From Holacanthus passer (taxonomy: Eukaryota; Chordata; Actinopteri; Pomacanthidae), in contig JAFREQ010000042.1 in the NCBI GenBank assembly GCA_025331565.1, positions 4,246,501-4,310,500 of the forward strand: a DNA stretch of 64,000 nt. The letters are read 5' to 3'. The notes under the pieces were generated by a model. The model was not told the origin of the DNA, did not search any database, and saw nothing but the letters and a program-made list of their open reading frames with translations. The translations under genes were made by a program, and so were the position numbers. This document shows, piece by piece, positions 39,163-51,100 of this stretch. Position 1 is the stretch's first letter. The number at the start of each line of letters is the position of its first letter.

Positions 39163-42100
39163 CTGAAACATAATTGCAGTGATTTATTCATGGAAAAAAC
39201 TGTCATCAATTATAATATATAAATGTTAAAGCTTCATGTCAGGATTTATCATCAGATAATAAAAGCATCCATTATCATTTGCAAAGCGAACACTGCAGCC
39301 TGCTGGTTGAAAGGCGTCACTGCACGCTGCTCCCCTTACCTGGAAGTCTTCATCAGACAGGTAGACCTCCAGGTGCTGGGGGTCCACTCCTTCAGGTAAG
39401 GGGCTCCGCAGCAGCTCCTCCAGAGGATACTGGGTCTTCATGAGCTGGGCCAGGGCGTCCTGCACCAAGGTCAGCTTCACCCGCCCCGCGTCGCCCTGAC
39501 ACACACATCAAACACACCCAGGGAGAGAGACAGATGCGGCTGTGACTGCCAGCAACAGACTTATTAATGATTGGACTGCAAACTAGGAAACGTGATGAGT
39601 GATTTGCTTGAAGAGGTAACTTCAGGACAGTCAGTCAGGGGTAAAATATTCCATTACTTCACAGTTTGTTCCCACATTGTGACTCATTCATTATAAAAGC
39701 ATCCTTGTGGAATTTAACTGTGGTAACTGATGCCAAAAAAACCCAACAAATATTCAATTATTCTCATTAACTGAGGCTGTTATCGACAGAGAACCTGGTA
39801 TCTCTTCCTCTTGTTAACATGATTTCTTTGCCTGTGTTATGAAGTGAGTGCATTTCCGGCAACATGGAGACAGAAACAGGAGCTACAGTTGAGTTAGTAG
39901 CACAACGTGTGTTTCTGTCTTGACTCGTGTTGCATTTACATCAGGGCTAAAAAGTCATTCTCACAAGAGGAAGAGACGCCAGGTCCTGGAGAGAATTCTG
40001 TCAGAAGATCATAATACAATATTTTGTGACTTTAAAATTGAACTGTATTCAAAGGGACAGGATGAAAGCTGGAGGCAGCGTGATAAGAAAATGATTAACT
40101 ATTTGTTTGGCTTTGCACTTTAATGTTTTTCATATTAATCATCAATAATGAAAATAGTTGGACTGGTAATTGCTGTTTTGTCATTTTACCTGGACAAAAT
40201 TCCAGACAAACTCATGGTTCCAGTTGACTACATCTTTAAATCACTCTTGGCTGCCCATCTATAAGATGTAATCCATTACATATGTGAACATCTGTACCTG
40301 TGTGTGGGGTCCCGGGCTCTTCTCCCAGCGGGGAACACGTTAGTGAAGGTCAGAGGTTCTGAGCCCTCAAAGATGAGGTAGGCCTGCGGTGGGCGTCTTG
40401 GGTTCATCTCTGGGAAACAGAAAAGTCATCGCATTGTTTTTACACAACCACAACAATCAGCAGCCCCTTTCTTTTCTGAGTCGTTCCTGTCAGTCAGCTT
40501 CCTCGTACCTTTGCAGTACTGCAGCGCCGTCTGCATGGAGCACCTCCTCTCGTCGTGCCAGCGGCTCCAGGCCGAAGCCGAGCTCTCGGTCTGCTCGGGC
40601 TGACCCCTCTGCCACAGGTAGACCTCCAGACGGTTGTCGAGCAGGAACAAGGCTGGAGGACAAGACAAGAAGGAGAGAGGATATATTAGGCAATAAGGTG
40701 GAATTAGATTAAAATTAAATTGAGTTAGGGTTTGATTTTCCTGTCTGATGTGAGGGTTTTGGCAGCAAGAAAAAAGAAAACAAATGTGGAATAAATTATT
40801 TAAATGTTTTTTATATTATATATTTAATTCTTTCTATATCTATATTAATACTAAGGTGATGTGATAATAACTCAAAACTCCATCTGCTGATAAGGGCCAT
40901 GAGGAGGTCATAAAGAGCTCTGGAAAGTTTCCTGTAAAGACCTGTCACTTATTAGGAAATATGGACCTTGTGCTGATAAACAAACTATTCACAACGAAAA
41001 ATGAACCTCTTCAAGCTCAACATTGATTTATTATTTATTTAATTTAAAGGAGTGTTTTGTGTGAAAGTGTTTCCTGTGCTCTCACCTGGCTGCGGTGCAG
41101 AGAACAGACTCTCCTGGACGAAGGGCATTGCCATCACGAGCCCCGGCAGCCGCGTCGGACTCTGCAGCTCGTCGGCCTGGAAGCTCCCAGAGGCGGCGCT
41201 CAGGTGGAAGAGACGAGGTGTGAAGTTATACTTTCCTGGATCTGACAGAGGACAGAAATGTGAGTTCTTCACTTTTTTGCAGGGCTGAGAGAAAATGTCC
41301 TGGGTGATGAAGTTCTCTACCTTGCAGCATGCAGTCGTAGGCCTTCCTGTCCATTGGTCCCAGTGCCGTCCAGAAGCCTGCAGGCTCTGAACCTTCCTCC
41401 ACCACCTGCACCTTCACAATGCTGCCTGGGCTGAGACCCAACTCTGATGGACACCTGATGAGCACAGAAGACTCACAAGCTGGAAAATGATTTCAACCTT
41501 CAAACCATCACTGGATCTTCTGAAATCCAACCCAGTGGATGTGACTTACGTTTGAGTGAGACGCTCCACGGCCCTCCTGCTGACCTCTCCGGAGGTTGCA
41601 TGAGCTTTACAGCCAGTCCACAGATACAGCTCCCCCTGCTGGCTATTGAGCAGGACAACAGAGCCCCTGGACCTGAGACCTGCACAGCAGCAATCCACCT
41701 CCAACAGAGAGGCCTCCTCCAGGAGCTCTCCTCGCACACAGAACAAACGCCACTCTGCTGAAACAGACAGAGAGGAGTATTTATTTTACATCACATGACA
41801 AAACGTGGAAAACAGACAGGAAGACATAATATTCCCTGACTGTACCTGCATCAGTGGAGGCCTCCTCTCGTTTGCCCTTGTGAATGACCAGACCTCCCTG
41901 GAAGAGCTGCAGGAAGCAGGGAGGTTCTTTACCCTGAGGAACCACCACCTTCAGAAACAACACAACAAACACGACGGCTGTAAACAACAACAGTCCTGCT
42001 GCAGGGGATGAAAATGTCAGCATATAATAACTACATTTATTCATTTTTTTATGAAGTGAAGGTCACACCTGTGATTCTTCGTGGTTGTTCATCCCAATGG

Positions 42101-45100
42101 ACAGGAAGGCAGCGGTGTCCCGTCCACTGACGCTGGAGTGACGTCCCCTCCACAGGAACAAGGCTGTGTTTTCTTTGAGTCCAGTCTCATCAGGGCTGTT
42201 TGTCTTATCTACAGAACAAACATGGATAATCATTAGACTGTATGAAGAAAAATCATTCAGTATTCGACGCTCTTATCCAAACGTCTAAGTGCAGATTATT
42301 ACATGATGAACGTCACTGACCGACAGAGTTGATGCTGTACGTCCAGCGGATGACGTAGGAGTCTCCTTCATGAAGCTGCCCGCTGCTCTCCACAGGTGTC
42401 TCGCTGTCGTCAAACTCCTGGACGTGCCAGGTGTCCACAGCCACCGTCTGCAGCTCCATCTGACCCCCCTCCTCCAGCGTGATGACCCCGTGGCCCCTCT
42501 GGACGTCCACCCCAGCCAGCACGTTGTGGACCAAGCCGTCCCCTTTCAGCGACTGACCCGACACCAGAGCCTTGGCGTCACAGGCGCTCAGGAGGTCTGA
42601 TGATGGGGACACGGGCTGAGAGGACTGAACTGGGACGGGCTGTGAAGAGACAGACAAGGGTCAGAGGAAGTTGAAAATGATTTATGAGTATTGTCTGTGC
42701 TGCAGGACTTTTAACTGAGATGAACCTGCGTCTCCTTGGTCACTACAGCAGCTTCCTCTCTGCCTCCGTCCGGCTCGTCCAGTCCAGGAACTTCTCTGTG
42801 AACAGAGCCGTCTCGTTGTGCTCGGAGACGCAGCCGAACAACGCCCAGCTGGGACGTCCCTCGCCCCTCCTGAGGACACGATTAACGACTTAGTCCAGTT
42901 CCAACTTCACAGGGGACCAATTTTCAGCATTGAAGTAAATATACACATTTTGCTTTATTGGCCTTTGATTATGGTAAACTATTATATTAACTTCTCTATA
43001 TGTGTATTTTCCTCTCAATAAACCCATGGCCTTCTACACTACATGGCCAAAAGTATGTGGACATGTCTCTTCATTTCTGTGTACTTTTTTTTTGTCTACA
43101 ACTTTGCAGAGTCACACTGTGAATGAAAATGCTCCTGTGCACAAAGGCAGATCCAGAACGAAATGTTTTTTTTTTCCCCAGTTTGGTGTTGGAAGAACTT
43201 GACTGGCCTCAATCCCATCCAACATCTTCGGGATGAACTGGAACACCGACTGTGAGCCAGGCTTTATCACCCGACATCAGAGTTGGATCTACATGATGCT
43301 CATATTGTTGAATCAGAGCAAGTCTCTGCAGCCAGGTTCCAAAATGTGGTGGAAAGTCTTTGCACAATGCTGATACAGCAGCAGATTAATGGCTGTCGTT
43401 TTGGAATAAGATGTTCAACAATCACATAAGGCTGCCATGTTCTGCCATAGTTTTGGCAATGTAGTATATGAGGTTACAGAATGAAGTGCAGACTTTGACG
43501 TCGGCTCTCGGTGTGGATGTGTGTTTGCACAGTGTGCTGCAGTAAACTGGGCCTTCTGTCGACTTGTTTGAATTTCCAAACAACTGTCTTGTGCCAGCTG
43601 CAGCGTGCCAGCGTGTCGTGTGGACTTAGAACAGCATGCTGGGATTTTACAGCACGTCATGTGGACACAATGCTGCATGCTGGGGTTTGTCTGTGTGCAG
43701 TGTGGAATTACAAGCCGTTTGCTTTGATTTTACAGCGTGCACTAAACACCTACTGCTGGTTTCTGAGGGCGCTGCTGCACGCACGGTAAACTTAATGCTG
43801 TATGTAGTGTGGAATTACATCCAGCCTCTTTATTGTGTGCTCATACAGTACACTTAGAGTTGTACTCCACTCGTTCTGTAAAGTGTCTAATATTGACGTG
43901 CTGTTGTTTTAGTGTGGACTGAAAGCTTTGCTGCCTGCAGTGAGAACTTACAGTGGCATGCTGGGGTTACACTGTGTGGGATTCAGTGGATTGACTCGAC
44001 AGTTGCTGTAGTCATAAGCTCCAACCCACACTTGGTGAGTCAGCTGGAGAGCAACAGTCCTTCTGCTGACGGAAACATCCTGTCCATGCCACAGGTATAC
44101 CTCGCTGCCGAAATCAAACACCAGGGCCTGCACACACGCACACACACACACACACACACGATCGCCCATTAAAACAGACTTTAAAGGGCCTGAAACAAAT
44201 GAGAAATGACAGACAATCAACAACAAGCAGCAGGAGGATCCAGAAGAAACCTCAGACCTCAGCGGAGCCCAGCAGGGAGACGCTGGGGATGGAGGCCCAG
44301 GCCTGTTCATGAGGCACCAGCCTGTTCTCCACCAGCCTGTACACACAGTTGGACTCCACCACACCTCGCTCATAGAGCTCATCCTCCTCTTCTGCACTGG
44401 CTCCTGTGGAGAGGAACAGACACAAAAACATGTGGTACAGTTCTTAATGTTGTCTGTTTGTTGTGATGTGATTACACCTGTCGTGAGTCACATCAGATGA
44501 AAACAACTAAACTGAAAATGTATAAAAGAACAAACAAGTCTTTATAATCTGTCCTTTACTTTCGTGTTTTTCTATACACAAAAATAATAAACTCAGTCAT
44601 CCTAAAACAATTTGCTCTGGGAGAAACTTAGAGAGTTTGACCTCTAACCTCTGTACTGCGTCCTCCCCCCCAGAAGGCTCCAGAAGTCTGCAGCCAGGCC
44701 GCCGTCACAGTTCAGACCCTCCTCCAGGTGGACGAGCTGGGAGGCCTGGCAGCCGAGATCCCTCCGACTCTGGATGGATGATGCCAGCTCGGACGCCTGA
44801 GAAGCAGAATGATCAGTTTCTAATAGCAGAACAGGTCACTGCAATGTTTTTCTTTGCCTTTGAATCGCCTCTGTCTATAAAATGTGCTCTATAACAGATT
44901 TAGGTAAACCTTTGTAAACTGGATGTGTAATAAATGGGAGCACGGATGCGGCTGATTCTGCATCCTGAGAGCAGAAAACATCAGGAAGCATCAGTACTGT
45001 CAGTATTAATATGTGTTAATGTGTTTTACTGCCTTTGCTGCTGTTTCCTGCTCAAAATGCTTTTTATGCACAAAATGCTCTTATTGCATCAAGTTTAATT

Positions 45101-48100
45101 TTTTAATGCCATTTTACGCATTTTGTGGCAGCAAATGAAAAACATGAATATGGAACATTTATAAAACAGTTATATTATCATTTGAATTCAGAACATCCAG
45201 AAATATACGCAGTGATATTTCACGCTATCTGAGCATATGATAATGAGGCTTTCCAGTGAAATGACATTTTTACACATTTTCAAATTTGCATTTCATGGCA
45301 CAAAATGTCTTATAGCCTGTGCATCTATTTTACTGTCACCCTCTAATTTTATACTGCAACACACTGTCTTGGAAAATGAAAACACTGAAGTGTGACGCTG
45401 TCCTCTGTCGTACCTTGGCTTTCTCTTGTTCATTGGCAAACTCTCCGCTCCAAAGGATGCAGTGCTCCGGAGTGACCAGCAGGAAGCAGTCTCCGCTGTT
45501 GAGCGACCGCACTGACGGCTCCACCAGACGCACCTGGACATGCCGCCTACCTGTCACCACAAACACCAGTTCATATAAAAACCTGAACACAAAGACGTCG
45601 TCATGAGGAAACTGGTGTACACAGATAAACCAAATCTGCTCTGACCTTTGATGTGAATGAGCATCAGGCTGCTGAAGGGAGGATAAGACCTGTTAGTCAC
45701 AACATCTGAGGAGGAGCTGAAGTCTTCTGATCTGCTGAGATGTGAATCTGTTACAGACGAGTTCTTGGACTCTGTGGAGAAAAACACACGATATGGAAGC
45801 TGAATAAGACAGACAAAGTAAAAAGAAAGGGAATTAAAAAGAGACAATATTCCCACTCACTCTTCTCTGTTTGCGTCCTCTCCTCTGAAGCTGTGTTCAC
45901 TCTCTCTCCCATGTAGTCCTGCCTGACGTCCTCTCTGGCAGCCAAGGCCCTCAGAGGGTTTCTGGAGCCCTGAGTCCGACGGGACGGACGCACCGAACGC
46001 CTGTGCTCTGCTACTGCTGAGGTCAACCTGCAAACACACACATACAACATATACACAGTCTCCATGAGGTTTTTATATTTTCTAGCTAATGATTGATACT
46101 AGTGACGTGATCAGGGCCAGTTTGTGTAAAGCAACTCAGACTCAACTTTGGTCTTTAGCGCACAAAAATGGATTATTGAAATTAAGTGCAATCGATAATT
46201 TTTGAGACATATTGGAAATCATTTAATTAAGCTCCAGAAGTTTCCTAAACCTGCAATTTAATTTATTATTATTTAATTTAACCAGGCTCACATGGGCGCG
46301 TTGGTCTGGCAGAAGACGCCCAGGTCCTGCTCGCTCTCCGTGGCAGCGACGTCTCCACAGGGTGGGGCGGCGCAGGCGGAGGGAGGCGACTGATCTCTGT
46401 AGAAACCTCCATCAAAGGTGTTTGATTCATCCACAGGCATCTCCTCCTTCACCTCATGTGGAGCCACAGAGGGCGGAGAACTCCGTGGAGCTGATGGGGG
46501 ACGGGACAGGAAATGCAAACTTTAAATACTTGAGATTTCATATCAGTGAGCTTTGTCAAACTTCGTCACAGACTGATGCTTCTCTCACCTTCATATGTGC
46601 ATGTTGGACCTTCAGTTGAGTGTCTTCTATTATGAGAGGCTTCAATTCTGTCTGATTCTGGATCTAACAGGTGGGAAGCACGGAGGTGAGTCAGGGGTTG
46701 TAAGAGTAAAGAAAGTGAGTAAACCAGAAGGAAGTGAACTCACCTCTGTTGTCCATTCGTCCGGCCTCTTGCTCGTCCCTCTCCTGCTGTGTGTCCTCAG
46801 CTTCGTCCTCGACTCCCTTCACCTGCACAGCCAACGAATCAGACGTGTCAATGTAAGATTCAAGCGTGAAGAAAAGATTTAAAGAAAAGTCGTCCTGTGT
46901 CACCTTCTGTCTCCACTGAGGCTGAACCAGGTTCTTGGTCGGAGACGAGACCTCTTGTGCCTCAAAGGACAGATTTGTCTGATGGTGACGTAAAAACAGA
47001 AAAACATGGATCATAAGGTAACAGGTGGATTCTTCAGTGTAAATATGATGCAGAGAAAAAGTTGAATTAACCTGATTTGCCAACAGCGGCGCATTTTCAG
47101 ATTAATGTGCATTGTTCGAAAATGAAATGAAAGAAAAACGTGACGCTCAACAAGAAAACACATCAGGAAGGAAACACAAAACATGACAAACCATATTATT
47201 ATTTTGTCGACTTGATAATTTTAACAAAACTTGTTTCCCTAATACTGTTGCAAGTTAAAAATCCAATTTTAAAAGTTGGGTTTTGAGGGAATGACATTTT
47301 TATTTCGAAAAAAAAGGGAATGACAGATGAAAGTTTAGAAACCTCAAGTGTAAGAGAATAAGAGAAAGAACAGCAATGAACACTGAAGCTGTTGAAGTGA
47401 GAGCTGCAATGGATCACTCCAGAAAAAGGCTCATTTTCACACAAAAACACGCTGCGGGTGACAGATTTGACTCGTTAGCGTGAGTGAAACTTCATACGTC
47501 GTCTGTAAAAAAAAAATCACACCGTGAGATGACAAAACCTTTCACTGCATACAAAACACTGCACACCGGGAAGCAGCTGTTAATCCGCCATGCAGAGACT
47601 CAAACGGTTACCTGATTGAAACACATGATATATTGGGGCGTACTGCTAGAAAAGACAGAGGCAAAGACGGGTTCCTGGGAGAGAAGAGGAATTAGAAGAG
47701 AGGGAGGCTGAAGCTGTTGTAAAATTAGTAATGGAGATTTAGAAGGATGTGTGAATTCAATTAAGACTTACCCAGCACTGAGGGTCCACACTGTCCACGT
47801 GAAGGTTTTCTGTCTCTTCCTACAGGCGGGAGAATAAAAAATATAACATGAAGTATGAAGTTAAAACGAATACACACACACGTAAACGTACTGTCGCCAG
47901 CTGAGGTCACAAGGTCATACAAGGGTTTAACCAGCAGAATAATCGTCTGTTTACATTCCTCATCCCGTCCTGAGACCATCAAACCAATCTCACTACATAA
48001 ACACCAACGGGTCCAGATATTTTTTCCCAGTAACTTAAGTCTGATTGCAAGACATTTATCACCTCCCAAATCCAGAGAGCTGCTGCTAACAGACGCTGGA

Positions 48101-51100
48101 TCTGGTTTCACTGGAATACACGGATCTGACCAAGAGTGAACCTGAAGACCTCGACATCCAATTCTCCAGAGCAGAAAAGTCAGGTGATCACTTAATCACT
48201 GGGACTGTGTGTAAAACGTATAAACACTGAACATATCAACATTTCTGTCTCTCTTCTCATCTCTGGATTTTGGAAGCTCAACTGTCTAAAGATTTGTGTG
48301 AGCAAATCAAACTGAAGCCTTAAAAGTGAGGGGGACAAATAAAGGACATTGATTTCTCCCTGTGCTCACTGAAGACATCACATTGTTTCGTACCTGACTC
48401 CCGCTGGCTTTGGTCGTCTCCTGCAGGTCACTGGGTTCATCCACCAGTGTGACCTGAACGTGTCCCGTGGCCGTGGTGTCTTCATTTGTCTTCGTCACAC
48501 TCCCTTCCTCGTTCTGTTGCCTTTTGGAGAAATCACATAGAATACAAACAATAGAACATCTCACAATATATTGATTGAAAGTTGATCATTTTTGTTGCCG
48601 TAAATATCTGAAATATTCAAAGTATTCAGTGTTCCCTCCTCATCATACTTGTCACATAAACATCAGAGCGAGACCTTCCTGATTTCCTGTTTTACAGTTC
48701 GTATCAGTCCATCAGAGACTTACTGAACTCTCTCAGTTGTGTATGAGCTGGTCTTCACACTGGAAACCAGCTCTTCCTGTGTCGTGGTCTGACAGGGTCT
48801 CTCCTCCTGATGAGCGTCCTGCTCTGACAAGGCTCTTATTGGTGTACAGGCGATGGTTTCCCTCCTGGTCCGAGCCCTCTGCCTCCAGGGGGCGGCGGGC
48901 AGCGAGCCTCCCTCTCCACCTGCGGCCTGACGTCTCTCCCTGCGTGGCGGCACGGGAACATCCTGCCGCTCTGAGCTCTCCGTCCTCCTGTGTGTCCCGG
49001 CTTCTTCACAGCCTCCGCCATTCTGTTCATGGCTGAAATCAGTCTGACCTCCCTCCGTCCTGCTCCAGTCTGAGCCTCCGGAGCTGCTCTTCTTCAGGAT
49101 CCCTCTCAAGCCGGGCTCGGAGTCGTGCCGTCGTAGGCCCTGATTGGTGGGGCTGCTCGGCTCTGCAGGCACGGGGCCGGTGTCGGGCCGAGGCTGGGAA
49201 AGGCGGACCTCACTGGGTTTCAGGTTGACAGACGAGGCCTGCTGTCTGTCGGACAGATTAGGGGACAAACAGAAGGCAGGAAGCTGCACGGGGCCTTTCT
49301 GGAGCTGAACAGAGATCAGGGTCAAAGGTCAGATACATGTACAGGTGTTTTGTATAAAACATGTAATATAAATAAAGTTTAGCTTGACTATGTTGTCTCC
49401 TCACCAGGCTGACCTCCTCCACAGTGATTGGCTGAGTGCGGTACCGGGCCCCCTTCTGCCTCCGTCTCTCCGGGGGCCCGTCGGCAGGAGCGGCCCCCTG
49501 CCTCCCCGGCAGAGACAGTTTGTTGAAGAGGGCCAGTTTCTCGCTCATGCTCAGTTTGCAGCTCTCGTCTCCGTCCTCCACCGACTCGGCCTGCACGGAC
49601 TGGGACTCCACTGGTGGAGCTGGTTTGGGGGCGCTGCAGGGAAACACGAGTGTATATATATATATAGCAGGTAATATTCTAGATTTTTCTTGTGGTCATC
49701 AAATCAGTAAATTAAAGACCAAACAACTGTTGCACTGGGTGACACGTTCCTTTACTATGACTATACTGTAGTTTAGTTTGACTCAATGCTACTTTTATCA
49801 TCCTGCTGCTGGAAATAGTCATTAGAGCATCACATGCATATTAATCCGCCCCTGAAAGTAGTCCCCAATAAATGCACTATTTACTCCTGTTTGAGTGACA
49901 TTTGTATGTATTCCAATGAAGCCCTGAAAAAGCTTTTTATGTGATTTCAAGAAAATAAACCTCCTCCAGATGTCTTTCCACTGTTGGCAATCAAATGACC
50001 ATCACCATGTATGTGATGAAGCTAAAATCCTCCTCCGTCTTTCCATTTCATCTCACAGGTGATTTCCTCACAGGTGATTGGCTGAGTCAGAAAGCGGTGG
50101 TCGTTGCCTCTCCGCACCCTGCGCTCGTGGCAGACGCTGCCTGAGCGAGGCTTCAGGAAGGCCGAGGCCTCGGGGGCGGCGGCCTTCTCCAGCTCCTACA
50201 GAGGAGGCAGGAAACACGTTAACATCGACAGGTGGAGCCCAACGTTCAGGTCAAATAGCAGCTTCAATCAACAGCCTCCACATGCTGAATAAGTAATAAC
50301 CACAAAAATGGCAGTGAAAACTCCCTCCTGATGTCTTCTGTTCTATTTGTAAGGACAGATGGAGGGAGGGGGGGGCGGCTCGGGTGGCTGGTGAATAAAG
50401 CAGCGAGCTGTAAGGTGGAGCCGGCCCAGCGGGTCACAGTGTAACCAGAGCTCCGCCGGCTTCGGTTACCTCCACCCGCCTCCACAGAGAAGCAGGCTAA
50501 TTATAACACAGCTGCCACGGTTGTTAATGGCAATCCAGCGTCTGCCACATTTTCACCTGGTGCTTCATGACTAAAACTGTGCAGGAGGTGAAACGTAGGA
50601 AAGAACCGTCGAGGAGAAAATCCACATCGTCCCCTGTGCGGAGACGAGAAACTCTTCCAGGCTGTTTCCGATTCATCTCTCTATAAATTTAGTCCCTCTT
50701 TTAATAAGCACACACTGCAGCATTAACGTGAACTGCGGCACCTGTTTGACCATTCATATCCCTCAACATGTCCAGGTTGGGTTCTGCGTGTTCAGCACTG
50801 ACTCGCAGTGTAAGGTGAGCAGCTGAGGTCGATGACGGGCGACGCTTTAGCTGTTCGATATATTTCTCTCTGCAACCTCAGAAGCAAATATCATAGTTTT
50901 TACTTCACTACATTCTTAATACACTTCCTGTCCAGTGAAAAACACGTAGCTGTTGAATCTGAAAGTTTCTGAAAAACAGGAGAATCAAATGTTCCTCTAT
51001 AGGCCGAGAACATTCTAAAAAACTATTTAAAAACTCTTTTGAATTAGCTGCAAAATGCATCATCACAAAGCTGAAAACTAGTGAACATTATAAAAGTAGT

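Larger units (their letters stand above)
39340..46822 (-). other. svil: supervillin gelsolin-like repeat region: exons 13-31
   Basis: Exons in transcript order: 46,822-46,744; 46,663-46,589; 46,490-46,292; 46,027-45,861; 45,771-45,646; 45,550-45,414; 44,796-44,649; 44,403-44,258; 44,127-43,952; 42,869-42,726; 42,639-42,321; 42,208-42,069; 41,948-41,846; 41,757-41,550; 41,454-41,321; 41,241-41,086; 40,652-40,509; 40,409-40,298; 39,495-39,340. Landmarks: LTSAVAEHRRSVRPSRR before the first repeat; HVQVRLVEPSVRSLNSGDCF; ALVFDFGSEVYLWHG; GQLHEGDSYVIRW; EWRLFCVRGELLEEASLLEV; MDRKAYDCMLQ; ALFLLDNRLEVYLWQRG. These follow human supervillin in order. The exons at 42,869-42,726 (144 nt) and 40,409-40,298 (112 nt) are each one base short of the length that their neighbours' phases require. 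Confidence 0.85.

Noticed and set aside
43948..44397. 149-codon - strand frame read as one exon
   Set aside because: It runs through the intron 44,128-44,257. Only 43,952-44,127 is in the supervillin frame; the upstream part belongs to exon 44,258-44,403 in a different frame.
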